From NCBI GenBank assembly GCA_965277535.1, contig OZ255825.1, forward strand, positions 1,426,001-1,490,000: 64,000 nucleotides of DNA, written 5' to 3'. Both the position numbers and the translations under genes were made by a program. The notes below the pieces were generated by a model that was given only the letters and a program-made list of their open reading frames with translations, did no database searches and was not told the DNA's origin. Below, piece after piece: positions 8,764 to 18,942 of the stretch; position 1 is the first letter of the stretch; the number at the start of each line of letters is the position of its first letter. The stretch is from Ilyomonas sp965277535 (GTDB taxonomy: Bacteria; Bacteroidota; Bacteroidia; Chitinophagales; Chitinophagaceae).

Positions 8764-9129
8764 TTACTCAATCTTATTAAACTGCAGGTGCATCACCCTG
8801 CCTGAGTTCACTTGAAAACCTGTAATCCTGGCCATATTGTCTCTCAATATCAATACATGGTTTAACCACCAGTAATCATTAGTAATAAGATGGTTAGCAC
8901 CTGTCAGGTTAATTTTTGCATCGTTGTATTTATCGTTTGTATAATAAAGATGATTGTCTTTTACAATAATGCCGTATTTTCAATCGAGTTAAGGGCAATA
9001 ATAGGTGCCGGCATAGGCTTGCAACTGTGCTGTGGATTGTGTAGTGTCAGCCATATATTTGGTAAGACGTCCCTTTCCGCCCAGTTGGTGTTCTTCACCA
9101 ACATGATATAAGTTAGTTTTACTGATGTC
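8764..9129 (-). pseudogene. Remnant of the C-terminal domain of a serine hydrolase (beta-lactamase family)
   Basis: Reading the minus strand gives one frame of 122 codons containing GGKGRLTKYMADTTQSTAQL, then LQAYAGTYYCP, a TAA (8989-8991), LD, a TGA (8980-8982), and then KYGIIVKDNHLYYTNDKYND. It ends with GFQVNSGRVMHLQFNKIE. The order Y-x-G-x-Y-Y-S/C-P-E-L-D, then a beta-rich end with G-F-x-V-x-x-G-R-V, is that of the domain following the penicillin-binding/beta-lactamase-like catalytic domain in many Bacteroidota serine hydrolases. The catalytic domain itself is absent and two stops interrupt the rest. It is a relic, not a working gene. Confidence 0.6.
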
Positions 9130-9276
9130 TCATCAACAACTAAATTTTAATGAATTGCCCTCACTCACCGTAGTTTGTTACAGAGAGTGGGGGCATTGCT
9201 ACGAAGAAGAAATAAAAATACATTCTATGTATTCGCTGATTACGCCACCGTATATTGCCCAAATTTCCTGCTGTTA

Positions 9277-10168
9277 ATGAACAGTAACAAACTTGGCACA
9301 AAGCCGCATTATCAAATATTAGATGGGCTTCGGGGTGTAGCAGCTATTATCGTGGTATTCTTTTACCTTGCCGAACCGCTTTCTACCAGCCACCTTAACA
9401 ATGTTGTGAATCACGGTTACCTGGCAGTTGATTTTTTCTTTCTTCTATCCGGCTTTGTTCTCTATGGATATACGTGGCTGGCAGGAAATGCATCCGCTCA
9501 ATAGTGTCGGCTGGTCTCTTTTTTTTGAGTATATAGCCAATATTTTCTACGCACTGAGGCTAAGGAAATTATCTAATAAAGCATTGGCTCTTTTTGTAGT
9601 AGTGGCAGGTGCGGTGCTTTCCTATTTTGCGGTTACGAACCCGAACGGAGACGTTACCGGTGGCTGGACACTGAATACCGAACAGATGGGCATTGGGATA
9701 ACGCGTACCTTATTTCCATTTTTTGCCGGTTTGCTCTTTTCGCGGGTAGCACGGCCAGTCTGCATCAAAAGGGCTTTCTTATGGTGTAGCGTGCTGGTTC
9801 CGGCTGTTTTGCTCATGCCAAGAATAGGCGGTGCGAACCATTTCTGGATGAATGGTTTGTATGAAGCTTTTTGCATCATCATTGTTTTTCCACTCATTGT
9901 ATACATTGGCGCCAGTGGTAGGGTAAGTAGTGAAACGGAAGATAAAATTTGTAAGTTCCTAGGCGCCCTTTCCTATCCCTTATACATTACGCATTATGTG
10001 CTTGTCTATTTTTACGTGGCATGGGTAAGCAATCACAGCGGCATTACATTATGGCAGACCTGGCCATACGCTCTACTCACATTTTCGGGAGCTATCGTAT
10101 TGGCTTATGCAAGCTTACAATTGTACGATGAACCGGTAAGAGTTTGGTTGCGAAAAAAGCTGAAATAG
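9277..10168 (+). pseudogene. Acyltransferase family 3 protein, broken by internal deletion and frameshift
   Basis: The N-terminal 76 codons (9277-9504) encode the typical opening of acyltransferase-3 membrane proteins: HYQILDGLRGVAAIIVVF, then NHGYLAVDFFFLLSGFVLYG. That frame stops at 9504. A second frame overlapping it continues to 10168 with NSVGWSLFFEYIANIFYA and about seven further membrane segments, ending in LQLYDEPVRVWLRKKLK. Intact relatives have roughly 80-120 residues between the LSGFV and WSLFFEY segments; here they almost abut. Thus a deletion of about that size, out of frame, has occurred. Intact members transfer acyl groups to sugars or cell-surface lipids. Confidence 0.75.
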
Positions 10169-10507
10169 CAAAATGGAAAGGGCATCATTTACTATTTACC
10201 CCACACTCACCGCGTAACATATTAAAATTAAAACAGGCTCACACTGCACATAGTATTCACTACGCGCTACTTCTGATATAGCTTACAGCTATTTTGTGCC
10301 TACGCTCGTCTTCTGTTCTTCAGGGTGTTAGTGCAGCACGCCTCGACAAAGGGATAAAATGAATCTCCGAAGTATAACCAAAATACTTCGCTTCCGGTAT
10401 CATCTCTCAACGAGGGAGATGTGATATGATTAAACTATTCATTTTAACGCATCGTTCCTATTCGGAGATGATGCTGAAAAAAAGCTTTACACTAAAAAGA
10501 CTTGTTT
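10169..10507. other. Gap with a small hairpin and no gene
   Basis: No frame is supported. An 8-bp hairpin CGAAGTAT / ATACTTCG lies at 10368-10390. The first 40 bases (TTTACTATTTACCCCACACT, then CACCG and GTAACA) resemble stretches at about 8567 and 9152, suggesting a short dispersed repeat in this worn region. Confidence 0.4.
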
Positions 10508-10909
10508 TTACCCATTCAACACATCTTCCTTTCCATCAAAATCATTCATCAACTCCCGCTCAATTTCTTCCATCTGCACCACATCCCAGGCTTCGCTTTC
10601 AGTAGGTGTAATATTTAGCGTTTCTTCTAAATCTTCACTCTTAATAATTTCCGTAATTGAAGGCTGAACATTACAAACCACGAAAGATTTTTTGTTAGCA
10701 TGAAAGTGTTGTTGCAGAGAAGCCAAATCGTTCATAGCTGTAGCATTGGAATGCAAAATTTGTTGTAGGTTTACAATTACATTACCGCGTTCTTTGTCAA
10801 TGCCAACTGTGGCGGCTTCCCACAACGCTTCTGCTATATTGGCATTGAAATGTTCGCTTTGGGGCGTAATGACGGTAAATTTTTCCTTGGTATCAATTTT
10901 GAAATTCAT
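10508..10909 (-). CDS. STAS-domain protein (anti-sigma-factor antagonist-like)
   Basis: A 133-residue cytoplasmic protein. Alternating strands and helices occur in STAS order: FTVITPQSEHFNANIAEAL, then GNVIVNLQQILHSNATAMND and KKSFVVCNVQPSITEIIKSE. The Ser/Thr cluster HSNAT stands where STAS regulators of the SpoIIAA type carry the phosphorylatable residue. The C-terminal 30 residues are acidic and probably extend beyond the domain. It is transcribed away from clpC across a 93-base spacer. No matching anti-sigma kinase is in the window, so its partner is unknown. Confidence 0.78.
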   Translation of the reverse strand: MNFKIDTKEKFTVITPQSEHFNANIAEALWEAATVGIDKERGNVIVNLQQILHSNATAMNDLASLQQHFHANKKSFVVCNVQPSITEIIKSEDLEETLNITPTESEAWDVVQMEEIERELMNDFDGKEDVLNG

Positions 10910-11002
10910 ATAGTCTTAAAGGATATTTTAACTGCTTTTAAATTCTGCAAAGTAACAGCGTGTAAAAATATTCGTTATAATTGTATCTCTAATTTATTAA
11001 TC

Positions 11003-13534
11003 ATGGATAATAATTTTTCAGCTCAGGTTAAGGAGATTATTTCGTTCAGCCGGGAGGAAGCATTGAGGCTGGGAAATGATTTTATTGGAACAGAACATTT
11101 GTTGTTAGGACTGATTAGGGAAGGTGAAAACACAGCTATAAAAGTTTTAAAGCAATTGAATGTTGACTTATACGAATTGCGCAAGGAAGTAGAACTTGCC
11201 GTAAAAGACAAAACGGGTAAGAACATTGCAAACATCAACAGTTTGCCGCTTACCAAGCAAGCCGAAAAAGTAATTCGCGTAACGGTTCTGGAAGCGAAAG
11301 CATTAAAAAGCCCACTTGTTGAAACTGAGCACTTAATGCTTTCCATTTTAAAAAACCGCGAAAACATAGCCACACAAATCTTAGGTCAGTTTGATGTGGA
11401 CTATGATACCTTTCGCAACGAAATTGGTGTAGTGCGCAGCAGCGATCCGCGCAGCGAATACACTGAAAATGATGACGACGATTTTGAAGATGAAAAGAAA
11501 GGCTTTTCAGGTCAGCAGCGCAGTAGTAAAGCTGCAAGCAATGCCAAAAGCAAAACGCCGGTATTGGATAACTTTGGTAGAGACATTACCAAATTAGCCG
11601 AAGCTGGAACGTTAGACCCGATTGTGGGAAGGGAATCGGAAATTGAGCGCGTGTCGCAAATCCTTTCCCGCCGTAAGAAAAATAATCCCATTTTGATTGG
11701 TGAACCGGGTGTTGGTAAAACGGCAATTGTGGAAGGTTTGGCGCTTCGCATTGTGCAACGTAAAGTAAGTCGTGTGTTGTTCGACAAACGCGTGATTAGT
11801 TTGGATTTGGCAGCCCTGGTTGCCGGCACAAAATACCGCGGTCAGTTTGAAGAGCGCATGAAAGCGATTATGAACGAATTGGAAAAGAACCGCGATGTGA
11901 TTCTTTTCATTGATGAAATTCATACCATTGTTGGTGCAGGCGGTGCCAGCGGTTCGTTGGATGCCAGCAACATTTTTAAACCAGCTTTGGCAAGAGGCGA
12001 ACTGCAGTGCATTGGCGCATCTACGTTGGATGAATATCGCCAGTATATTGAAAAAGATGGCGCATTAGACAGGCGTTTTCAAAAAGTAATGGTTGATCCG
12101 CCAAGCGTGGATGAAACGATTATGATTTTGAACAACATTAAATCGAAGTACGAAGACTATCACAATGTTATTTATGACAATGAAGCCATTGATGCCTGCG
12201 TGAAATTAAGCGACCGCTATATGACAGATCGCTTGCTTCCCGACAAAGCCATTGATGTGTTAGATGAAGTGGGCGCCCGTGTTCACTTGAAAAACATCAA
12301 CGTTCCGCAAAATATTCTCGATCTTGAAAAAAAGATTGAAGAAATAAAAGTGGAGAAAAACAAAGTGGTAAAAAGCCAGCGTTTTGAAGAAGCTGCTGCG
12401 TTGCGCGACAGCGAAAAACGCCTCGGTGAAGAACTGGAAAAAGCAAAGAATATCTGGGAAGAAGAAAGTAAGCACAAACGCTACCCGATAGATGAAGAAG
12501 CCATTGCTGAAGTGGTAAGCATGATGACCGGCATTCCTGTAAAACGCATGGTGCAGGCAGAAACGGAAAAGCTTCGCAAAATGAATGAGGATATGGCGCA
12601 AATGGTGGTTGGTCAAACCGAAGCCATTTCAAAAGTGGTGAAAGCTATTCAGCGCAACCGCGTGGGTTTGAAAGACCCGAAAAAGCCAATCGGTACATTC
12701 ATCTTCTTAGGCCCAACAGGTGTTGGTAAAACAGAATTGGCGCGTGCTTTAGCAAGATATATGTTCGACAGTGAAGATGCTCTCATTCGTATTGACATGA
12801 GTGAGTACATGGAAAAATTTACTGTATCTCGCCTGGTAGGTGCGCCTCCCGGTTATGTGGGTTATGAAGAAGGCGGACAGTTGACCGAAAAAGTTCGCCG
12901 CAAACCGTACAGCGTTATCTTATTGGATGAAATTGAAAAAGCGCATCCTGACATATACAATATCTTGTTGCAAGTGTTGGATGATGGTATTTTAACCGAT
13001 GGTTTGGGCAGAAAAATTGATTTCAAAAACACTTTAATCATTATGACTTCTAATATTGGTGTACGCCAGTTAAAGGAGTTTGGCGATGGTGTTGGTTTTG
13101 CTACCGCAAGCCGGATGCAAAATCAGGACGAAAACAACAAAGCAGTTATTGAAAAGGCTTTGAAACGTACCTTCTCACCAGAATTTTTGAACCGTATTGA
13201 TGATGTGGTTATTTTCAATGCACTTAGTAAAGAAAACATCTTTTCTATTATTGATATTCTGATGAAGAATGTGCTGAAACGCCTGAATTCGTTAGGTTAC
13301 AGCCTTGAATTAACGGAGGAAGCCAAAAGCTTTATAGCAGATAAAGGCTACGATATTCAGTTTGGCGCGCGTCCGTTGCATAGAGCGATTCAGAAGTATC
13401 TGGAAGATCCGTTAGCAGAAGAAATTTTAAACATGAACATTAAGAATGGCGATACTTTAATAGCTGATTTGGACAAGGACAATCAAAAAATAAAATTTGA
13501 ATTTCGTACCAAAGAAGAGGAAGCGAAAGTATAA
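11003..13534 (+). CDS. clpC: ATP-dependent Clp protease unfoldase ClpC
   Basis: An 843-residue Hsp100 protein. The N-terminal Clp repeat domain (about residues 1-145) begins MDNNFSAQVKEIISFSREEA. The first AAA+ module has Walker A GEPGVGKTA and Walker B VILFIDEIHTI. A UVR-like helical segment (KVVKSQRFEEAAALRDSEK) follows, then the second AAA+ module with GPTGVGKTE and VILLDEIEKAH. The tripeptide VGF in FGDGVGFAT is the usual ClpP-docking loop, so it is expected to feed substrates to ClpP rather than act as a disaggregase. I start it at the ATG at 11003; a longer reading from 10850 would overlap the STAS gene and lacks family likeness. Confidence 0.96.
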   Translation: MDNNFSAQVKEIISFSREEALRLGNDFIGTEHLLLGLIREGENTAIKVLKQLNVDLYELRKEVELAVKDKTGKNIANINSLPLTKQAEKVIRVTVLEAKALKSPLVETEHLMLSILKNRENIATQILGQFDVDYDTFRNEIGVVRSSDPRSEYTENDDDDFEDEKKGFSGQQRSSKAASNAKSKTPVLDNFGRDITKLAEAGTLDPIVGRESEIERVSQILSRRKKNNPILIGEPGVGKTAIVEGLALRIVQRKVSRVLFDKRVISLDLAALVAGTKYRGQFEERMKAIMNELEKNRDVILFIDEIHTIVGAGGASGSLDASNIFKPALARGELQCIGASTLDEYRQYIEKDGALDRRFQKVMVDPPSVDETIMILNNIKSKYEDYHNVIYDNEAIDACVKLSDRYMTDRLLPDKAIDVLDEVGARVHLKNINVPQNILDLEKKIEEIKVEKNKVVKSQRFEEAAALRDSEKRLGEELEKAKNIWEEESKHKRYPIDEEAIAEVVSMMTGIPVKRMVQAETEKLRKMNEDMAQMVVGQTEAISKVVKAIQRNRVGLKDPKKPIGTFIFLGPTGVGKTELARALARYMFDSEDALIRIDMSEYMEKFTVSRLVGAPPGYVGYEEGGQLTEKVRRKPYSVILLDEIEKAHPDIYNILLQVLDDGILTDGLGRKIDFKNTLIIMTSNIGVRQLKEFGDGVGFATASRMQNQDENNKAVIEKALKRTFSPEFLNRIDDVVIFNALSKENIFSIIDILMKNVLKRLNSLGYSLELTEEAKSFIADKGYDIQFGARPLHRAIQKYLEDPLAEEILNMNIKNGDTLIADLDKDNQKIKFEFRTKEEEAKV

Positions 13535-13551
13535 TTACAAAAAATATGTGC

Positions 13552-13591
13552 AAAAACAAAAGCCGGGCTCTAGAGTCTGGCTTTTGTTTTT
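13552..13591 (+). terminator. Strong terminator after clpC
   Basis: A perfect 13-bp stem, AAAAACAAAAGCC (13552-13564) and GGCTTTTGTTTTT (13579-13591), around a 14-base loop, ending in a T tract. The left arm overlaps the recurring GCAAAAACAAA motif (13550-13560). It lies between convergent genes and could serve both. Confidence 0.85.
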
Positions 13592-13643
13592 ACCGCAATG
13601 CTAAAACTGAAAAGTTTATGATTACATTCTAAAGCAACCGGCT

Positions 13644-14021
13644 TTAAGACGTTGCATTCTTTGCAAGATGGCGCTCAATTGTTTTCAATAAATCATTTAC
13701 CTCAAACGGTTTGTGAATGAAGTCGTCGGCAAGATAGTCGGCAAAATTTCTTGCAATGCTTGGGTTAGCCGAAAACAAAATAACGGGAACATTGCGCGTG
13801 GTATTTTTTTTCTTCAGCACTTTGCAAATGTCTCTTCCGTCGTTGCCGGAAAGCAATACATCCAGTAAAATAAGATCTGGCTGAAAGCTTTCTGCTTTCT
13901 CGTACACTTCCTCCCATTTCGACAGAGTCATTACATTAAAACCTTTCACCTTGAACAAGAGCTGCATTACTAATAAAATATCAAGGTCGTCGTCAAGAAC
14001 CAGAATTTTTTTTTGATTCAT
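13644..14021 (-). CDS. Single-domain response regulator (CheY-like receiver)
   Basis: A 125-residue receiver domain and nothing else. Acidic pocket residues are in VLDDDLDI (near residue 10). The phospho-acceptor Asp54 is in DLILLDVLLSG, the Ser in FSANP near residue 84 corresponds to the conserved Thr/Ser, and Lys104 is in FIHKPF. All residues needed for phosphorylation are present. With no output domain it must act by binding another protein. No kinase gene is adjacent; it faces clpC tail to tail. Confidence 0.9.
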   Translation of the reverse strand: MNQKKILVLDDDLDILLVMQLLFKVKGFNVMTLSKWEEVYEKAESFQPDLILLDVLLSGNDGRDICKVLKKKNTTRNVPVILFSANPSIARNFADYLADDFIHKPFEVNDLLKTIERHLAKNATS

Positions 14022-14626
14022 TCTTAGTAAAAAATTGGAAACCTAATTAGATTAAATTTGAAAAAGTGAACTTATCAATTCAATATCCTTTCTAATAGCA
14101 AAACAATTCCTGCTTATAACGCACGGAATAACAGCATTCACTAAAAAGCAAGTAGCTCTTAAGTACTTTTAAAATGTATAACTACTTCTATCCTCTGCTT
14201 GCAATGACTTTTAAAACAACCTACCGTGTAATTGTGATACCAAGATTCCTGTGCCGCAAAAATGCACGCTTATACTAAACAATCAAAACAAAACCACGAT
14301 TAAAATTTATAAACAAAGAAATTTAAAGAAATGTTTTACGATTTCGATTTTTTTTATTATTGATTCTTATTACTTTTGCCAACTTATGTATTTTCGAAGC
14401 TCGCAACCTGCCACAAAGCATCCTTCCAATTTTTCATTCCATTCTTTCAGCAAAAATTCCTATATAACTTTTTGTCAATAGCATGATGATAAGGCATTTT
14501 GTCCTTTCCATGTTAAACAAAAAAGTTATCTACGAATTTGATTGAAAAATGGTTTGTAAAAAAAGGTGCAAAAACAAAAGCGTACTTCCCAAAAACATTT
14601 GCTACTAATAAAATTGTAACTCTAAT
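14022..14626. other. 600-base AT-rich gap between a response regulator and rpoC
   Basis: No coding frame here resembles a protein, and no remnant of the rpoB 3' end was found in the six frames. The stretch must hold the start signals of both divergent genes. No clear TAnnTTTG box at a suitable distance from rpoC was found. A copy of the recurring GCAAAAACAAA motif is at 14568-14578, 50 bases before the rpoC start. Confidence 0.5.
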
Positions 14627-17600
14627 ATGGCAATTAAAAAAGACAATCGCCCCAGAGCTAGCTTCTCTAAAATTACGATTGGGTTAGCAAGTCCCGACAG
14701 CATTTTAGAACGCAGCTTTGGTGAAGTATTAAAACCCGAAACCATTAATTACCGCACTTACAAACCTGAACGTGATGGTTTGTTTTGCGAGCGCATTTTT
14801 GGTCCGGTAAAAGATTATGAATGTGCCTGCGGAAAATACAAGCGCATTCGTTACAAGGGTATTGTTTGCGACCGTTGCGGCGTAGAAGTAACCGAGAAGA
14901 AAGTACGCCGCGAGCGCATGGGGCACATTAAACTGGTGGTTCCTGTGGTTCACATCTGGTATTTCAAAAGCTTGCCGAACAAGATTGGTTATTTGCTTGG
15001 TATGAGCTCTAAAAAGCTGGAAAGCATTGTTTATTATGAAAGATATGCGGTAATTCAATCTGGCATTCGGGAAGACAAAGGTTTGCAGCCCGGCGACCTT
15101 TTAACCGAAGAAGAATATCTTGAAATTATTGATAATCTGCCGAAAGACAATCAGTTCCTTACCGACGAAGATCCGCAAAAGTTCATTGCGAAAATGGGTG
15201 CTGAAGCTGTACATGATTTACTGTCACGTATTGATTTGGATGAATTAAGTTTTACGCTTCGCAATACAGCTGCGCACGAAACATCGCAACAGCGCAAGGC
15301 AGATGCCTTGAAGCGTTTGAGCGTTGTGGAATCGTTCCGCGATGCGGCAACGCGCATTACCAATCAGCCACAATGGATGGTGATGCAGTATATTCCGGTC
15401 ATTCCACCAGAACTTCGCCCGCTCGTTCCTTTGGATGGTGGCCGTTTTGCTTCTTCTGATTTGAACGACTTGTATCGCCGCGTGATTATTCGCAACAATC
15501 GTTTAAAGCGTTTATTGGAAATCAAAGCGCCGGAAGTAATCTTACGTAATGAAAAACGTATGCTTCAGGAAGCGGTTGACAGCTTATTTGATAACAGCCG
15601 TAAATCCAATGCTGTAAAAGCAGAAGGCGGACGTGCATTGAAGTCCTTGTCTGATGTTTTAAAAGGCAAGCAAGGTCGCTTCCGTCAGAACCTGTTGGGT
15701 AAACGTGTTGACTACTCTGGTCGTTCCGTTATCGTGGTTGGTCCCGAATTAAAAATGCACGAATGCGGTTTGCCAAAAGATATGGCGGCTGAATTGTTCA
15801 AGCCGTTTATCATCCGTAAACTGATTGAAAGAGGTGTAGTAAAAACGGTGAAAAGCGCCAAAAAACTGGTTGATAAAAAAGAAGCCATCGTTTGGGACAT
15901 TCTCGAAAATATATTGAAAGGTCATCCGATAATGCTAAACCGTGCGCCAACGCTGCATCGTTTGTCAATACAAGCGTTCCAGCCCCGCTTAGTAGAAGGT
16001 AAAGCAATACAATTGCATCCATTGGTAACCGCCGCTTTCAACGCCGACTTTGATGGCGACCAGATGGCAGTTCACGTGCCCCTGAGTAGTGCCTCTATTC
16101 TGGAAGCACAATTGTTAATGCTTTCTTCACACAACATTTTGAACCCGCAGAATGGTACGCCAATTACGCTGCCATCACAGGACATGGTGTTGGGTTTATA
16201 CTATATTACCAAAGGCAAAAAAACCCTGAATGGCGATGTAGTAAAAGGTGAAGGCAAAGCCTTTTATAGCCAGGAAGAAGTGCTGATTGCGTACAATGAA
16301 AACCAGGTTGACTTACACGCACATATTAAGGTAAAAACAAACGTGCGCGAAGGTGGTGAACTGAAAAAGAAGATCATTGAAACTACGGTTGGTCGCGTAT
16401 TGTTCAACCAATTTGTACCGGTTGAAGTAGGATATATAAATGCCCTTTTAACTAAAAAGAGCCTTCGCGAAATTATCGGTGATATTATTAAAATCACTGA
16501 CGTTCCTAAGACTGCGAAATTCCTTGATGACATTAAACAGCTTGGTTTCCGCATGGCGTTCCGTGGTGGTTTGTCGTTCAATGTGAACGACCTGATCATC
16601 CCTGAAGTTCGTAATGAATTATTGGAACAAGCCAAGGTAGAAGTGGATGAAGTGTGGGAAAGCTACAACATGGGTTTAATTACCAACAACGAGCGTTACA
16701 ACCAGGTAATTGACATCTGGAGCCGTGTAGATACACGTCTGACAGAAACATTAATCCGCGAAATGGCAACTGATAAACAAGGATTCAATTCTGTTTATAT
16801 GATGCTCGATTCCGGTGCCCGTGGTAGTAAACAGCAGGTAAAACAGCTGGCTGGCATCAGAGGCTTAATGGCAAAACCGCGTAAGAGTGGTTCTACCGGT
16901 TCTGAAATTATTGAAAATCCAATTCTCTCCAATTTTAAAGGTGGATTGAACGTGTTGGATTACTTCATTTCTACACACGGTGCCCGTAAAGGCCTTGCAG
17001 ATACCGCCTTGAAAACAGCTGATGCCGGTTACTTAACCCGTCGTTTGGTTGACGTTGCACAGGACGTGGTAATTAACGAAGAAGATTGCGGAACGCTTCG
17101 TGGCATTGCAACTACGGCATTAAAAGATAACGAAGATATTATTGAGCCACTGGCAGACAGAATCATTGGCAGAACATCGTTGCATGATATATTCAATCCG
17201 ATTATGGATGAACTGGTTGTTACAGCCGGTGGAGAGATTACTGTTGATATTGCTCATGCGATTGAAGAGGCAGGCATAGAAACGGTGGAAATCCGTTCCG
17301 TGCTTACCTGCGAAAGCAAACGTGGCGTGTGTGTAAAATGCTATGGTAAAAATCTTGCTACCGGTTACACGGCGCAACGTGGTGATGCGGTAGGTATCAT
17401 CGCTGCACAGTCTATCGGTGAACCAGGCACACAGCTTACACTTCGTACTTTCCACGTGGGTGGTATCGCAGGTTCATCTTCTGTTGAATCTACATTGCCT
17501 GCGAAGTTTGATGGCACCATTCAATTTGACGGTTTGCGTACCGTTGAAGCTTTAAATAACGAAGGCCAAAAGGTTCAAATTGTTATTGGTCGTACCGGTG

Positions 17601-18916
17601 AAGTAAGAATCATGGACGTGAAGAATGATCGTCTTCTTGTTACAAACAACATTCCTTATGGGGCTACGCTGAATGTAAAAGACGGACAGCAGGTAAAGAA
17701 AGGCGATGTGATTTGTACATGGGATCCGTTCAATAACGTTGTGGTTTCTGAAATGAGTGGTGAAATTAAGTTTGAAAGTATTCAGGAGGGCTTTACTTTC
17801 CGTGAAGAAGCAGACGAGCAAACCGGTCATCGTGATAAAGTAATTATCGAGTCAAAAGATAAGACAAAGATTCCTGGCATTGTAGTAGAAGGAGCTGAAG
17901 TTCGCAATTATAACCTGCCTGTTGGAAGCCGTCTTATAGTAGAAGACGGTGAAAAAGTAAAAGCAGGACAGGTAATTGTAAAAATTCCGCGCACACTTCG
18001 TAAGTCTGGTGATATTACGGGTGGTCTGCCACGTGTAACTGAATTGTTTGAAGCACGTAATCCAAGCAACCCGGCCATCGTTTGCGAAATTGATGGCGTG
18101 GTAGCTTTCGGTAACGTAAAGCGTGGTAACCGCGAAATCATTGTAGAAGCAAGGGATGGTGTTGTAAAGAAATACCTCGTTCCATTAACAAGACAGATTC
18201 TTGTTCAGGATGGCGACTTTGTAAAAGCTGGTACGGCGCTGTCTGATGGTCAGACTGCTCCGGCTGATATTCTTTCTATCAAAGGTCCGTTTGCCGTTCA
18301 GGAATATGTGGTAAATGAAATTCAGGAAGTATATCGCTTACAAGGTGTAAAGATCAACGACAAGCACATTGAAGTGATCGTTCGCCAGATGATGAAGAAA
18401 GTGGAGATTGTAGATGCCGGTGATACAAGATTCCTGGAAGAAGACCTGGAAGACAGGTTTGATTTTAATGAAGAAAACGACCGCATCTTCGATAAGAAAG
18501 TGGTTACCAATCCGGGTGAAAGTGCAAAATTAAAGGCCGGTCAGATTGTTAGTGTTCGTGAATTGCGCGAAGAAAATTCTGTTCTTCGCCGCTCCGACAG
18601 AAAGCTGGTAGAAGTAAGAGATGCTCAGCCTGCAACAGCACAACCGGTATTATTAGGTATTACCAAAGCTTCTCTGGGCGTGCAAAGCTGGATAAGTGCA
18701 GCTTCGTTCCAGGAAACAACAAAGGTGTTAAGTTCTGCCGCTATCCAGGGCAAAACTGATGACATGCTGGGCTTAAAAGAAAACGTAATTACGGGCCATG
18801 CAATACCTGCTGGTACTGGTTTGCGCGAATTTGACAACCTGATTGTAGGCAGTAAGGAAGAATATGAATTGCTGGCAACTACGAAAGAAGCAATGAGCTT
18901 TGACGAAGAAGAATAA
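14627..18916 (+). CDS. rpoC: DNA-directed RNA polymerase subunit beta'
   Basis: A 1,429-residue protein of normal length for Bacteroidota. The N-terminal zinc ribbon has two CxxC-type pairs (CACGKY and CDRCGVEV). The catalytic Mg loop is NADFDGDQMAVHVPLS near residue 470, the bridge helix and trigger loop region includes GEPGTQLTLRTFHVGG, and the second zinc site is CESKRGVCVKCYG. The end, with FDEEE, is acidic. It forms the active centre with beta, alpha and omega. Unusually, rpoB does not precede it: 600 bases of non-coding DNA and a divergent response regulator do. It has its own terminator, so it is transcribed alone. Confidence 0.98.
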   Translation: MAIKKDNRPRASFSKITIGLASPDSILERSFGEVLKPETINYRTYKPERDGLFCERIFGPVKDYECACGKYKRIRYKGIVCDRCGVEVTEKKVRRERMGHIKLVVPVVHIWYFKSLPNKIGYLLGMSSKKLESIVYYERYAVIQSGIREDKGLQPGDLLTEEEYLEIIDNLPKDNQFLTDEDPQKFIAKMGAEAVHDLLSRIDLDELSFTLRNTAAHETSQQRKADALKRLSVVESFRDAATRITNQPQWMVMQYIPVIPPELRPLVPLDGGRFASSDLNDLYRRVIIRNNRLKRLLEIKAPEVILRNEKRMLQEAVDSLFDNSRKSNAVKAEGGRALKSLSDVLKGKQGRFRQNLLGKRVDYSGRSVIVVGPELKMHECGLPKDMAAELFKPFIIRKLIERGVVKTVKSAKKLVDKKEAIVWDILENILKGHPIMLNRAPTLHRLSIQAFQPRLVEGKAIQLHPLVTAAFNADFDGDQMAVHVPLSSASILEAQLLMLSSHNILNPQNGTPITLPSQDMVLGLYYITKGKKTLNGDVVKGEGKAFYSQEEVLIAYNENQVDLHAHIKVKTNVREGGELKKKIIETTVGRVLFNQFVPVEVGYINALLTKKSLREIIGDIIKITDVPKTAKFLDDIKQLGFRMAFRGGLSFNVNDLIIPEVRNELLEQAKVEVDEVWESYNMGLITNNERYNQVIDIWSRVDTRLTETLIREMATDKQGFNSVYMMLDSGARGSKQQVKQLAGIRGLMAKPRKSGSTGSEIIENPILSNFKGGLNVLDYFISTHGARKGLADTALKTADAGYLTRRLVDVAQDVVINEEDCGTLRGIATTALKDNEDIIEPLADRIIGRTSLHDIFNPIMDELVVTAGGEITVDIAHAIEEAGIETVEIRSVLTCESKRGVCVKCYGKNLATGYTAQRGDAVGIIAAQSIGEPGTQLTLRTFHVGGIAGSSSVESTLPAKFDGTIQFDGLRTVEALNNEGQKVQIVIGRTGEVRIMDVKNDRLLVTNNIPYGATLNVKDGQQVKKGDVICTWDPFNNVVVSEMSGEIKFESIQEGFTFREEADEQTGHRDKVIIESKDKTKIPGIVVEGAEVRNYNLPVGSRLIVEDGEKVKAGQVIVKIPRTLRKSGDITGGLPRVTELFEARNPSNPAIVCEIDGVVAFGNVKRGNREIIVEARDGVVKKYLVPLTRQILVQDGDFVKAGTALSDGQTAPADILSIKGPFAVQEYVVNEIQEVYRLQGVKINDKHIEVIVRQMMKKVEIVDAGDTRFLEEDLEDRFDFNEENDRIFDKKVVTNPGESAKLKAGQIVSVRELREENSVLRRSDRKLVEVRDAQPATAQPVLLGITKASLGVQSWISAASFQETTKVLSSAAIQGKTDDMLGLKENVITGHAIPAGTGLREFDNLIVGSKEEYELLATTKEAMSFDEEE

Positions 18917-18942
18917 TTTTTGTTTTTGCCTCATTTAATAAC

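Noticed and set aside
10850..11002. Longer N-terminus for clpC
   Set aside because: It would overlap the divergent STAS gene and does not resemble any ClpC start; the ATG at 11003 gives the family start.
14251..14481. 76-codon frame upstream of rpoC
   Set aside because: Composition (Lys, Phe, Ser and Asn from AT-rich DNA) looks like chance translation of a non-coding gap.
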